Assembly: GCF_002234675.1 (NCBI RefSeq)
Contig: NC_019876.2
Span: forward strand, 12,583,245 to 12,647,244
Direction of reading: 5' to 3'
Source of the DNA: Oryzias latipes
Taxonomy: Eukaryota; Chordata; Actinopteri; Beloniformes; Adrianichthyidae
Length of the DNA stretch: 64,000 nt
The position numbers and the translations under genes were made by a program. Below, one piece after another: positions 39,101 through 50,159 of this stretch; the stretch's first letter is position 1, and each line of letters begins with the position of its first letter. Under the pieces are notes generated by a model that did no database searches, was not told where the DNA came from, and worked only from the letters and a program-made list of their open reading frames with translations.

Positions 39101-42100
39101 GTATGTTCAGAAATGTTATTGACACAAACAGAAAGGTAGGACGTTTGTTTTCAGTCACTTCACTAAAACAAAGGAGTTTTAAGATCTAAACTCAGTTCAG
39201 TCCAAAATGTATCCCTTGATTCTCAGTTTGTTGTGCAACGCTGAAACTTACGACATTTTTACACAGACAACACTTACATTTTACACATTAACAGACAAAA
39301 AAAAATCAGCTCATAGATGGAATAAAGCTATGAACTACAATGCTTCAAACACTAATGCACCTCATGGGACGAATCCCTGTAAACCCACTGAAGCTGTAAC
39401 CGTCTCTTCCACAGGGACACACCGCTCTGAGTCCACACCTATGAACATAACCAGCTGATGCCAGCCCTGGCGCCCGCCGTAACCACGTCTACAAACACAC
39501 CACCGCTTTGAACAAAGTCTCAACCCGGAGGCTGATGGTTTCTGCAGTAAAAACTCCAGAGATGTGATCCAAACTCAGCCCTGGAGCCAGAGTGGAGCCA
39601 AAAAACCTGCGTACATCAACTACATCCCGCTCACTTTGAGAGGGAATCAAAAACAATCCAAGCATCCCACAGGAAAAGTCTAGAACAGGATTCTGCAACC
39701 TGAGGCTCCGGTTCCACATGTGGATCTTTCACCCCTCCATCGTGGCTCTTTAAACAAAGAAAAATAAAAAGTATATAATTTTTTGCTTTATTTTATTAGA
39801 GTTAAAAAGTAGAGTTCAACTCATTCTCAAACAGTACAGTACGCATCACTTCCTGGCTACAGTATCCACAATTCTCCAACAATCATCGATCTTTCGTCGT
39901 TCACCAAATTCGTAACTAATCACCTCGACGGATTTTTGAGCTCTGTACTCCACCAGAATTTATACTCAAGGCTGGACTAAAAAACTTTAAATGGGTTTAT
40001 AAATATTCCATTTAAGAAAGTTTCATGAGGTAACATTAAACTACAAAAAAAATGTGAATTTTAAAACTTATTTTTTCCTTGTTATTCAAAAGAAATAATC
40101 TTTTTATTAGGAAATAACAAAAATTAAAAGCATATTGATTTGAACAGATTTAAGCTACTTGGATAAAAAAAACATTTGCAAAAGAAAAAAACTGTTTTAG
40201 TTACCTATTAAATTAAACCAATGAGAAACTTTCAGTTATAAAATAAAATATAACAAAAATATTTAAAAAGCAGTTTTTAGCTAAATAATAAGAAATTGCT
40301 TTTAGGAAAACATTTTGACTAACCAATCTTGAATTTTCTAAGTAAAATAAAGTGTATTAATGTTTCAACTTTCTAAACCCCATTTTTTTAATCAGTTTTA
40401 TTTGTAAAAGTTAAAAAAAATTACGCACCTCTAAAGCTACGTTGACACTACCCTAGGTAATAAACTTTCAAGCGTCCACTTTCAATAAAAAGTTTATGAA
40501 AGGGTGCATATATATATGGGTTTCAGGCTTCTGTGTTTAAAACTGTTGTTTTCATGCATAGCTATGCATATTTTTAAGATAGTTTTCGGACTCTACGTAC
40601 AAAATTTACGTCCACTGCAAATTAAATTAAGGCCGAACTGGTCGAACTGAGACCAATCGGGGACTCAGATTTGGTATTGATGTATAGAAGACGTCCCTTT
40701 TGATTTACAGAAGTGCCAACCAACCGTTTAAACTTTAATCATGGAGGAGAAATGAATGATTGCAGTGTGTGCCCGGCTGGAATGCTAAGACATCAAGTCT
40801 TTCACAGATCGGAATAGAGCTGTCAAAGGAAAAGCCTGGAACAAGATTCAAGACATTGCACTTTGACTTTTCGCGCCAAGCCTCTTCTAACTATAGATGG
40901 CAGACATGCTCTGGTAGTAGAAAAGTAAACAAAGAAGCCCCTCCCTGCTTGTCCAGTGTGAACATCATATGGTAAATACGGATTTTTCAATGTGCGTGAC
41001 ATGCCTGGTGTGAGCGTAGCTTAATGGTTATAAGTTGTGCTGTTATTTTTGCTTTTTTTTGTTAAACATATTGGCTGGTTTTCTCCGTTACTCACACTTC
41101 CTATCCCAACAAACATGAACATTCCCCAAAATGACTCGACATCCACTCTATCCACTCAGATTCTCACTCTTTAACTTCCTTCCGAACTCACTTGCGCATT
41201 GACCCACACACTCTCTCTCATTTCCTTCCCAAACATGCAGATTTACTAGCGCTGTGGGGGCTGCAGATCAAGCCGAGTCACTGCATGTCAACCAGAAAGA
41301 CCACAGAGGGATCAACGTGTAACCTATTAACATGTGTATTTTGGTGTGTGTTTTTGTGTGTGTGTGGACGAGGGAGTTACAAAGACACTGGGGTCTTTCA
41401 CTCATGCTGTGCAACAACCCCTCTTTGTAGTAGCCCTCATTTGAAACAGGACAAACACTGATTGGTATTCAGACCTTTGCAAGTGTGTTTATAAGGAAAA
41501 GCTGCACAGTCTGTGATTTTCTCTCACAGATGTTCACCACATTCATGTTAATCGCTCTCGGCTCCAACCACCACTCTTGATACCCATCTGAAGTTTGAAA
41601 TGCAACAGTCCTAGCTGAACGCGTAAACCTGGTCCTCCAGATCTACCATTTTGCTGATTCAAGGTTGACCGAACACTCTACGCTCAGATCATCGAGAGCA
41701 GGTACAGATTTTCTGCACAGTGTTCTTCTACTGTCATAAGCAATGATTCAATTCCAAATTTCAGTTCCAACAAAAATGTACAACTATTACTGAAACTGTG
41801 AAGTGAAGCCCTTTTGGCTAACACTACACTTTCTCTTTCTGAGTTCCTTCTAATGTTTCAGCAGAATATTGTGACACGACATGACCATTAACTGATCTAA
41901 GTCAGTATTTTCCAACCCTGGTCCTTGGGGAACAGGGTCTTGCATCTTTTCAATCTAACTCTGCTCAAACACACTTGCCTTTGATGACTGTCATTGTCAG
42001 GCTTCTCCAGAGACTGATGATGAGGTGAATCAGGTGAGCATAGGCAGGGCAACATGGTAAAAATTAGGCTTGCACAATATACCGCAAATTTATCGTTATC

Positions 42101-45100
42101 GCAATATCCAGCACTGCAATATGCATATTGCAAAAGACAGTGAAAATCGCAATAAATTGTAAATCTTAAATGTGTAATACAACCTTATGGCAGCTTGAAG
42201 CATTTAACGAATCAAATAAATCCCTTTATGCATTTGACCAATCGGATGGACGCCTTCACCTTGTTGACCAATCGGATGGAGGCCTATTATGTTAGATGTT
42301 TGTCTCCTATGTCAACGAGGGTCATTTGGAGTATAATTTTTAAACTGTTGCAATTAAATGGGAATGATGTTTTTGTTTATTTTGTTATTTGTTTATATAC
42401 CGCAAATTATACCGTTATCGCAATATTAATCTTAAATATCGCATATCGCGAGTTTTCCTCATATCGTGCAGCCCTAGTAAAAATGCAGGACAGTTTCCCT
42501 CTAGGGCCAGGATTGGGAAACACTTATTAAAGTCCTGTTCTGGGATTAATTTAACCAAAACCAATTCAATACCACCTTAAATACACTGATCCAGCAGAGA
42601 ACAATTCTTGACTCTTATGCTCCATTCACACCAAACACAGTCCACAAGTCAAATGTGTTGCTTGACGCTTTCCAGAGGGTTTCTAACAATCCTCCTGCTG
42701 TATGTTGGAAAGCAACTGCAAACCTTTATTTTATGGCTCATTGGTCTATGTTGGAAGACATGGATGATACTAGGGCTACACGATATTGCAAAGAAAAAAT
42801 GTAATAAAAAACCACATACTTTTCAGTCATCTGGTTGGTCCGTTTATTTCTTGAAATAAAAAAATTATATATCATGGAAAGAATTAGTATTTAAAAAAAC
42901 ATGTTAAAGAAGGTATAAGATCAAGAGTGGTCATCCTGACATTTTAATGACTGAATAGTAGCAGTTTATTTTTCAGTAGAAGTCTATGGGATTTTGGCTT
43001 CCTGGAGCCAGCGGGTACTTCCTGTTTGGTAAATCACTCAGTCAAGTTCTCTTTTACACTCAATGGTGGGAACGTAGCTTGACGATACTTGCGGTGTTGT
43101 TGAATGAAGGTTAAACTTCAACAGTTTGTATCAAGTTTCTGTTGAGAATACTAAATGTGCAAGAGGGTTTCTAACTTCTAACAAAGGTCTTCACTAAATG
43201 AACTAAAAGTGATTAAAGCACGTGTTAATACACATTTACAAGTCTAACTCTTGAAAGGACTGTTCAGAGGATTTTTTTACTACAATCTGTTCAGCACTAC
43301 GGGTTATAAAAACACCTCCTTGTCCCCTCCTACTACTTTTCCCTTCTCCTTTTGCCAATCCCCAACCCCCGGTTTTCTCCCCCTCCATTTGTCGCATTCC
43401 TCTCCACTATTCCTGCCTCTGCTCTGGCTCATATTCCCTTTTGCTTGAGTGTGTGTGGCCACGTAGGACTTGGAGAGCGTGGAGCTACTGCTTTGGCTCC
43501 ACTTTGACTAGAGGATGAGGCTGGGAGTGAAAACAAGACTTTACGCAGCAAGAAAGAATGGAAACGCAATGTAATGAAATGTAAGCATTCCAGTTAAAGC
43601 CAAGCATATCCATGGAGTTCCCTCTTTCTTCCAGAGTAAACTCAAATCCACGCAACCTCCTCAGCACTAAGACTGAAGCTTAAACAACAACAGAAGTATA
43701 GACTACATTTCAAACGCCCAACAAGAATGGCTTCTTTTCTGGTTTGAGGTCCGATTTAGAGCGAGCATGGCCAGGTCTGAAACCAAACGACAAGGCAGGG
43801 ATTGTGGGATTTGGAGGCTCCAGTGCAGCTGTTCTCATCTCCACCCCCCAACACATACCATCACAGGCTGATCAGATGGCCTCAGGGAGCCTTTATCAGC
43901 ATCACTAATGTGTTCCCTGTGTTTGCGGAGTGGACTGATGGCAAGCCGTGGGTTTGATTTCCTTTTAACCCTTAGGCTCAATGACTGAAACACTTATAAC
44001 TGATTTTTATAAAGTTTTACTCCTGCAGCCAACCTCTTTTGGTATGTAAAGCAGTTTGGCATAAGTAGAGATCTAAAGTGGAACTTTCATAAATTTAGTT
44101 ATGAGTTCATTTATTCAATCATTCATTCATCTTTTAAACTAATTTTGCCCCTTTAGGGGTAACGGGGTTGCCGGAGCCTATCCTGGCCACTCTTGGCCGA
44201 AGGTAGGGGACATCCTGGACAGGTCGCCAGTCTGTCGCAGTAATTATGAGTTCTTATTTAAAAAACAAGAAGAAATTTGTTTTAATCCCCCCAAAAACTA
44301 CAATAAATTACTTTGAAGGAAAATTCATTCATGGATCGATCAATACATTTTGTGTTCTCTCATGTAGTATTTTACAGAGAATAAACAGGCACAGCTAAAA
44401 GAAAGATCAATGGTTGGAAATGAAGGAAAATAGGGCAACAAAGGAGCTGACTGTCCAACAGGTTCTCCCAGCATCCTCTCTGCTCCCCGACCTGCTAAAG
44501 AGGGATCCAGTTACACTGTTTGGAAGCACATGCCTAACATCTCCGCCTCTGAATGAGTCTGACGCCTCTCCGTGAGTCAATCGACGGTAAATTAATATCC
44601 ATGTTGTTTAACAGTCGTAGCAGCAACTAAAACGGGGGAACAAAAGGTAGAACTCTGCAACATCACTAGAGAGGAGTAAAGAATGTGAAATTAAATATTA
44701 TTTGGCCATTATGTGATAGATTTATGGATTGCATTGTGTCAGTGTGTGACCACTGGGAGGACATTTCATGGACTTTTCCCGACCCGGTTTACAGAACTGA
44801 TCGTCATCGGCACATTCAAGCGAGAGCGGTTTGGCAGATAAGAAATAGAAGCAAAACAATCTGAAAAAAGATGAATATCGGTTATAAAATCTTTGGGGGT
44901 TAAGCTCGAGATCGCTCTAATCCCAAACACAAATTTAGGAGTTGCTCTGTCTTCTAGCTGCAGCTCCAGCTCATCACTCAAAACTTTTGGAACTCTGAAG
45001 GGTCGACGAATATGCGTTCATCCAATATTGGCAGCCAATCAAAGGAAGAGGATGTTGAAAATCCCCTTAAGGCCGTTTAATCACCTCAGCTGGCGTTTGA

Positions 45101-48100
45101 AACCCTGAAGCATCATTCATCAGGAGTGATGCTCAACAAAGCCGATAGAGACAAAAGGAGTCGCAGGATAAAGCCAGGATTTATGACATCACAGGATCAG
45201 TTAATAGCCTTCTTCTCCTGCGTGATTACCTGGGACATATGCATACTGGCTACTGCGAGTCACTGTTAATAGATTGTGGGCTTCTATTAAGATCATGAGC
45301 AAAACCAAGTCTTGCGTAGAAGATCTCCCAGCTCCTTGGGAGCCACGGTTGGTTCTCTACTGTCCTGTCACTCCTGCGAGAAATTCTTCAAACCTGTTAA
45401 GTCTCTGCGTTCTCCTCAACAGGAATAGAATGTGGGTCAATGCCAGCTCAGAGGAGTTGACATGAGCTTACCAACTACTGACAGCAGCAGCAACACCACA
45501 GTGTGGGCGTTGAGGTCTAGCAGCTCCTGCTGATGGTTTTGAACAGTTATCACCAGAGTCAAGACAAGAGAAAACAGGACCTTCCGGTTTGATCAGACTC
45601 CATCAAGTCAGACTCATTAGTATCATCGTAGAAGACTTGGCGCAAACTCAACGTTTGCCGTTCTGATATCAAACAAAGGGATTTCTGCATCAGAACTTTA
45701 AGGACCCGCTTAGGGCTGCACGATATGAGGAAAACTTGCGATATGCGATATTAGTGATCAATATTGCGATAACGATAAATTTGCGGTAAATAAACAAATA
45801 GAAAAATAAACAAAAACATCATTCCCATTTCATTGCAACAGTTTAAAAATTATACTCCAAATGACCCTCATCGACATGGGGGACAAACGTCAGGGTGGCT
45901 AACCCTGGTCCTCAAGAGCCTCAACCCTGTCTGTTTTCCAATTCTCCCTAGACTGCTCGATAATGATAACCAAAATCAGGTGTGTTCAGTCAATCAGGAT
46001 GTGAAATCACTTGAGTCAGCCAATCAACAGCAAGCTGGTTAAGGAGAGCTGGAAAACAGGCAGGGTTGAGGCTCTTCAGGACCAGGGTTAACATAATAGG
46101 CCTCCATCTGATTGGTCAACAATGGGAAGGCGTCCATTTGATTGGTCAAAGCATAAAGGGATTTATTTGATTCGTTAAATGCTTCAAGCTGCTAGAAGAT
46201 TGTTTTAACACATTTTGGATTTGCGATTTATTGCGATATTCGCCGTCTTTTGCGATATGCATATTGCAGAGCTGGATATTGCGATAACGATAAATTTGCG
46301 GTATATTGTGCAGGCCTAGACCCGCTCTAATAAAAATCATGTTTTTGGTGCTTTTAACATGTTCTTGTAACATTTTTCTCATGATGGATGACATACATAA
46401 AGAAAATTAAGCTTAAAATTGCATTTCTGAGCTTCTTCTTTTGTTCAAATTGTGGTGAATCAGAAGCAGACAGAAAAGTTGTTTACATTTTTTTTTTTTA
46501 AAGACTGTACCAGTGACATAGGTGCTACAGTAAGCAAGCCACAAGCTCCCTGCTCTGCTCCATTCCAATACATCCGGTTGCAGCCAAATCAACCCATATA
46601 CGTCTTTTTTTCTTCCTTATCCCAGCTGGTATCTGGTTCAAAACTGTACGGCTAGATAGCTCATATGCAGCCACAAGGGGGCCCAAGTCTGGGTCCCAAG
46701 GCCGGATAAAAATACAGGGTTGTGTCAAGAAATCTCTGCCAAACCAACTGTGTGAATCAGTGAAACCCTATTGACTGTGGCGACCATTGAAGGGATGGTA
46801 AATGGTAAATGGCGCATACTTATATAGCGCTTCTCGACCTGCAATGCCCAAAATGTGCCAAAACAGCAACATTTTTGTTGCACAGCTAATGTTATGTTGA
46901 GGATGTCAGCTAGCAGGGGAGAGTGTAAACAGATGGATGATGGGAAGTAGGGACAGGCTTACTCTGCACCAACAGTTCCACCCACAACTCAGGAGTTCTA
47001 ATAAACTCATGCCGCTCTGCAGAAAATATGTTCTAGAAAACGACACAGGTTTTTCGATTTTGGCTACAAGTGGCATAACCATCAATAAAAGACCACTGGG
47101 AGCGCTGGGAGCGTTTTGTAAATACCGTATTTTCCGGACTATAAGTCGCCCTTTTTTTCATAGTTTGGCAAGGGGTGCGACTTATACTCCGCAGCGACTT
47201 ATATTAGAAATAAATTGAAATAAATACATTGTTTACCCTCCTGTTATGTTCATTTGTGAGTAAAAGAGATGATGTTCCTGGGTCAATTTGATGTATGAGG
47301 TATGTTAAGTGTTAAGAGTATGTTAAGTGACTCAGAGAATCAGCAAACCTTTTTTTACAGTAAGATCTTGAAGGCTAACAACATAATATTCTATTTTCCA
47401 ATGATTTCATATATTCAGAAATGCAATGAAAATGACAACTGTTTCTACAAATACAGGATGAAAACAGAGTATTAGTTGGCTAATGATGCTTCATGAAAGG
47501 AATAAATAAATATGAGAAAGAATTACTGTGAAATTATGAGATAAACAATCTGCTATGATTGTGTCATATGAGGTTGTGGAACTTATTAGTTCTTGGTCTC
47601 AGATTTTGTCAAGTAAATTTCCCGTCAAAATGCGACTTATAGTCCAGTGCGACTTATCTGTGTTTTTTTCTACTTTATAATACATTTTTGGGCTGGTGCG
47701 ACTTATACTCCGGTGCGACTTATAGTCCGGAAAATACGGTAGATCAAAAGATGACTGGAGTGGGACTATGACCGCATCTCTCATCTATGAAGGGTATTTT
47801 TTTCACATCTAAATGCACAGGTGTGCTTTAAGTCTGTTTTAGCCAATCAGAGCACAGGGGCAGTTCCTGTCAGATTAGGGTATAAAGCAGCATTTGACCT
47901 CCATGCAGCTTGAAGTTTAACCACAGCCACACAATAAATGACCCACAAATGTCAGTGTTTTTTCTTGTGTTAAAAGGCCTGATGAGGGGGAGGCATATTA
48001 TTGAGGCTATAAAAGCAAAGCTAGGCCAGAAGGCCTGTTCTGGACTCCTAACTGCTTTGTGGTGGGCTCCACAGCGGGGCTCTGACGTAGCCTAGCCGGG

Positions 48101-48370
48101 GACCATGATCAGCCGGCATCATCCGTTCGGTCGGGTTTGGGGGTTTTGTTTGTGGGGGGCGGTCGTTACCTCGCAGTCGTATAGGTCCGTTAGCTGGTCG
48201 ATAATCCACTCCTCCAGGTTCAGTCTCTTCCGCAGCTCCTTGCGGTCGTATTTGACCGTAACGCGCCCCTGCTTCCGAACGGGTGTCTCCGGTTCCTCGG
48301 TGGTGCCGGCCGGCGTCTGGAAATATACCCGGGGTTGAGGGCTCGTCTCCGGGCTAGTTACAGCTGCCAT
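25446..48370 (-). CDS. ppp1r14b: Protein phosphatase 1 regulatory inhibitor subunit 14B (PHI-1)
   Basis: Small cytosolic inhibitor of PP1, including myosin phosphatase, switched on by phosphorylation. Coding exons on the reverse strand: 48370-48170, 25801-25718, 25629-25597 and 25514-25446. All are in phase and make 128 residues (human about 147; the difference is a shorter N-terminus). The conserved PHI block begins in exon 1 with PRVYFQTP, then QGRVTVKYDRKELRKRLNLE and EWIIDQLTDLYDCE. The Thr in RVTVKYDRKEL is the inhibitory phosphorylation site known in this family. Exon 2 gives IPELEIDVDELLDMPSD, exon 3 LLVDCFKPTE, and exon 4 DFVSELLDKIRGMQKLSTPQ followed by KK. LSTPQKK at the end is typical of 14B. 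Intron 1 is about 22.4 kb and packed with transposons; introns 2 and 3 are short. The gene lies head-to-head with plcb3, as in human. Confidence 0.96.
26510..26909. mobile_element. MITE family A copy
   Basis: The left end TTTAAGTCCCACTTC is poorly kept; the right end is GAGTGGGTCTTTAA. Internal landmarks GTGTGAGGGGCTGGAAGCTAG and GATCAAAAGTTGA are present. Confidence 0.75.
26910..28358. other. ppp1r14b intron 1: low-complexity stretch
   Basis: Purine-rich patches (27660-27990, with GGAGGAGGAGG) and a CA/CATGCA-rich tract (28120-28352). The reading frames here come from base bias, with no domain or splice context. Confidence 0.6.
28120..28352. repeat. Imperfect CA / CATGCA repeat tract
   Basis: About 230 bp rich in ACACAC, ATGCACA and CATGCATG. 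Alternating purine-pyrimidine sequence of this kind can adopt Z-DNA. Confidence 0.85.
28363..28845. mobile_element. Intact 483-bp MITE with GGGCCCAAGTCC-containing ends
   Basis: The left end GAATCGGTTAATTCAAAAAG leads into GGGCCCAAGTCC; the right end is the inverse, ending CTCACCGATTT. AATT flanks both sides (28359-28362, 28846-28849), a likely target duplication. It is nearly identical to the truncated copy at 5503-5960. Confidence 0.88.
30162..30192. repeat. Run of 31 G
   Basis: An uninterrupted homopolymer within ppp1r14b intron 1. The exact length is unreliable in sequencing. Confidence 0.95.
30815..32409 (+). mobile_element. PIF/Harbinger-like element (1.6 kb) with a Myb/SANT-like gene remnant and a GC-rich minisatellite
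   Basis: The ends are inverted repeats, GGGGCCTCATTTATAAA and its reverse complement, each followed by GCGTACG-rich subterminal sequence. On the + strand, 31068-31258 reads MANTERKSKKRIFTQ, then EVEVIDGEVEKRRKMLFGGH and EWQTVADAINAVAS. This is the start of the Myb/SANT-like protein carried by Harbinger transposons, with one internal stop. No transposase is left. A roughly 30-bp tandem repeat (31279-31400) interrupts the remnant. I found no clear 3-bp target duplication. Confidence 0.78.
31279..31400. repeat. 30-bp minisatellite, about 4 units
   Basis: The unit begins ACCGGAGCGCTAGATGCATG and ends CGCCGGGGGG. One unit is shortened and the last diverges. The 30-bp unit keeps a reading frame open in all six frames, so the frames here are not evidence of a gene. 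Confidence 0.9.
32725..32749. repeat. Run of 25 C
   Basis: Homopolymer about 2.5 kb downstream of the 31-G run, in the same intron. Confidence 0.95.
32863..33185. mobile_element. MITE family A copy, reverse orientation, internally deleted
   Basis: It starts TTAAACTCTGATCATCTTTTG and ends with the reverse of the family's left half (TGATTCACAATGATTTAAAT, then ATGGAAG-like text). Confidence 0.65.
33759..33778. repeat. (GT)n microsatellite
   Basis: About ten GT units in ppp1r14b intron 1. Confidence 0.9.
34860..35215. repeat. Unclassified repeat-like block with a diverged internal duplication
   Basis: Two segments about 65-70 bp long (34905-34975 and 35145-35212) share AGAGTTCAGATGAGCTT-type starts and end near AGTGAAG/GTGTGAA. 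Probably a remnant of an unclassified transposon. Confidence 0.5.
36543..37145. mobile_element. MITE family A, near full-length (about 603 bp), reverse orientation
   Basis: It starts TTTAAAATCCCACTCCAATC and ends GATTGGGTCTATAAA, an inverted pair. Inside are AGCCCCTCACAACCCCGACC and AATGGAGCGGAGCAGGAAGC. This is a useful reference copy for the family. Confidence 0.82.
37146..40433. other. ppp1r14b intron 1: AT-rich, few recognisable features
   Basis: Contains a short family-A fragment (about 38735-38830) and one end of a known type of fish repeat at about 39683-39760 (CTGCAACCTGAGGCTCCGG). I see no gene. Confidence 0.55.
40434..41022. mobile_element. MITE with AAGCTACGTT ends
   Basis: The left end AAGCTACGTTGACACTACC and right end GGTGTGAGCGTAGCTT are inverted repeats. 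A diverged relative is at 17225-17835. TAA on both sides may be a target duplication. Confidence 0.72.
41908..42520. mobile_element. Host MITE (AACCCTGGTCCT type) split by a hAT MITE
   Basis: Outer ends TTTCCAACCCTGGTCCT and the inverse AGGGCCAGGATTGGGAAA enclose the 411-bp hAT insertion at 42066-42476. Removing it leaves about 200 bp, like the related 191-bp element at 45900-46090. Confidence 0.75.
42066..42476. mobile_element. hAT-type MITE, TIR TAGGGCTGCACGATAT, copy 1
   Basis: The ends TAGGCTTGCACAATAT and ATATCGTGCAGCCCTA are inverted repeats. It is flanked by GTAAAAAT on the right and the same with one extra A on the left, an 8-bp duplication with slippage. The interior is rich in GCGATAT motifs. 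Confidence 0.85.
42771..42860. repeat. Lone end of a TAGGGCTACACGATAT element
   Basis: Starts TAGGGCTACACGATATTGC. No matching right end was found nearby. Confidence 0.6.
42950..43090. repeat. Dispersed repeat, copy 1
   Basis: TCAGTAGAAGTCTATGGGAT, TTGGCTTCCTGGAGCCAG and TCACTCAGTCAAGTTCTC have counterparts at 51470-51620. Confidence 0.6.
44135..44245. repeat. Fragment of a common fish dispersed repeat
   Basis: GCCGGAGCCTATCCTGGCCA and CATCCTGGACAGGTCGCCAG match a motif that recurs widely in fish genomes. Only a short stretch is present. Confidence 0.55.
45711..46318. mobile_element. hAT-type MITE, TIR TAGGGCTGCACGATAT, copy 2, perfect 8-bp duplication
   Basis: GACCCGCT occurs at 45703-45710 and again at 46319-46326. 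The ends are TAGGGCTGCACGATAT and ATATTGTGCAGGCCTA. Relative to copy 1 it carries an extra element at about 45900-46090. Confidence 0.93.
45900..46090. mobile_element. 191-bp foldback MITE nested in the hAT MITE
   Basis: The left arm 45900-45929 begins TAACCCTGGTCCTCAAGAGC. The right arm 46061-46090 is its reverse complement with one mismatch over 30 bp. Copy 1 of the host (42066-42476) lacks it and gives the empty site (reverse complement ACAAACATCTAACATAATAG). Confidence 0.88.
47123..47741. mobile_element. MITE with ends CCGTATTTTCCGGACTATAAG, TA target
   Basis: The left end TACCGTATTTTCCGGACTAT and right end ATAGTCCGGAAAATACGGTA are perfect inverted repeats over 20 bp or more. Subterminal GTGCGACTTATACTCCG repeats follow. 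Other family-A copies indicate an empty site with a single TA, so TA is the probable duplication. Confidence 0.88.
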
Positions 48371-48840
48371 CGTCGCTCAAGTTTAGGATAAAATATTATT
48401 TTAAAAGGTAGTGTTTTTGTTTTAGTCTCTTCTTCCCCCCGGTAGGTGTGGAAGTGTTAACGGGGAGGCGTTCAGCAACAAACAAAAAAAATCCCGTTTG
48501 ATTAATTCGCGACTTAAGGGGAAGAAATAACCCAAACCGCCGGACTTGATGCTTTTGTTGTCCAGAACCGTCAAGAGGAGCCGGGGCAGAACTGTCCACC
48601 TCCGTGACACAAAAACCAACCGACGCGTACGTTAAAGCGTAACGTGTAACCGGCTTACCGGGCTATTTACAGCGCGCGAGCTCTGCTTAGGTATATATTT
48701 AAAAAAAAAGAGAAGACGGCGGAAGAAAAGCCGGCCTCAACTCTTCTCTGAGTACAAAGAAAAATGTGCCCAAGAGAGAGCTGCGCGCGCGCGTCTGGGC
48801 TCGAGCGCATCTGACGTAACTCCACTGAAGAGTTCACCAA
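48100..48840 (-). promoter_or_regulatory. ppp1r14b: CpG-rich promoter region of ppp1r14b
   Basis: CpG-dense stretch covering exon 1 and about 460 bp upstream, with GCGCGCGCG near 48782 and CGACGCGTACG near 48622, unlike the AT-rich surroundings. It contains the 5' UTR; the exact start site cannot be seen. Confidence 0.7.
48170..48370 (-). CDS. ppp1r14b: ppp1r14b coding exon 1
   Basis: Listed separately because it lies 22 kb from the other exons. It encodes residues 1-67, with the donor GAG|GTAACG at 48170/48169. The ATG is the first in frame and sits in a CpG-rich stretch. Confidence 0.95.
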
Positions 48841-49146
48841 TTGTTCCATTTCTCCCCACGTGTTAACTTAGAAAATCAAATACCTCACAATAACAATAAA
48901 ATAAAATGTAAAAAAAAAACCCACACAACTGCAAAGTCTTAAAATTAATCATATAACTGTTTTAGATTAAAAAACAATCGCTTTTAAAAAGAAAACACTG
49001 TTGACACTCAACTTTATTGACACAATTTTCATCCAATGCTAGCAAAGGAAAAACCTCACTAGCTTTCAAAGCCTCATTATATGACTCATCACACTTTTTA
49101 TAACTACTTTTTTAAAACTTCTATACAAATCCAGAAGTTTGTTTTA

Positions 49147-49753
49147 TAGGCCTACTCTGATGAAAATTGTCTTTTTGGTGTTTTTGACACGTTCTTGTGG
49201 CATATTTCTTATGATGGATAACATATATCAAGAAAATTAAGATCAAAATTGCTTTTCTGAGTATTTCTTTATTCAAATCTTTGTGAAACAGGAGCAGACA
49301 AAAAGCGCTGTTGGGAAAAGCTTGTAGGTGTAATGTAAAAGCTACTATGACAAACCACAACCTCCCTGCTCCGCTACATCCTGATGCATACACTTGCAGA
49401 CAACTAGATCCATAAACGCCTTTGTTTTTCTCTCTGTGCTGACATCTGGCTCAAAACTTTACGGCTGGATAGCTCCAATATTGCTTACCATTTCTGTTCC
49501 ACCAATTATGTTAGGTTGGGGGTGTGAGGTGTTGTAAACTGGCAGGGGAGCATGTAAACAGATGGATGATGGGAAGTGGGGTCAGGCTTACTCCACACCA
49601 GCTGTCCCACCCACACCTCAGAGGGGAATTTCTAATGAAATCCTGCTGTTTTGCAGAAACTGTCATAGAAAATGACACAGGTTTGTTGATTTTGACTAAG
49701 TTATCCATCTAACCATCTTCTTGCTATAAAAATGATCAAAAGACAATTGCAGT
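49147..49753. mobile_element. MITE family A copy, near full-length (about 607 bp)
   Basis: It starts TAGGCCTACTCTGATGAAAA and ends GCAGTGGGTCTTTAA. All family landmarks are present in forward orientation. Confidence 0.82.
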
Positions 49754-50159
49754 GGGTCTTTAAGTTACTAAACCAGATCTTTTTTTAAAAAAAAACAGAT
49801 TTTAACCAACATCGTCTCATTTTTTACACTGTGAACGACAACAGAACATTTGTTTTTAAATTTTTAATAGTTCAGAAGAACAGAGATAGCACAGAAGGAG
49901 TTTCTTGAAAAAAAAATCTTAATTTGCAGAAATGGGTGTACAGAGAACAGTACAGAATTCTTAAAGCACAATTGAAGGTCCATTGAGTTTCTCTTCTCTC
50001 CTCTTTCAAAGTATGATGGATTGGGAGAGAGCTTTGCTGGTCCGACTACTGGTGAGTGATATTGTAAAAAACCCCGGTTTCTATTAGTGCAGGGGATGGC
50101 TGGCGTTGTCCATGATGTCCAGCAGTCCTGGTTCCTCTGTGCCAGAGAGTCCAGCTTCA

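Larger units (their letters stand above)
45697..47770. mobile_element. MITE family A copy enlarged to 2.1 kb by nested insertions
   Basis: The left end TTTAAGGACCCGCT is cut by a hAT MITE (45711-46318) and resumes at 46319 with the duplicated GACCCGCT. Family-A sequence then runs to GGAGTGGGACTATG near 47770. It is interrupted again by a MITE at 47123-47741. A TAAATGGTAAATGG...TATATAGCGCTT fragment sits at 46797-46860. Confidence 0.82.
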
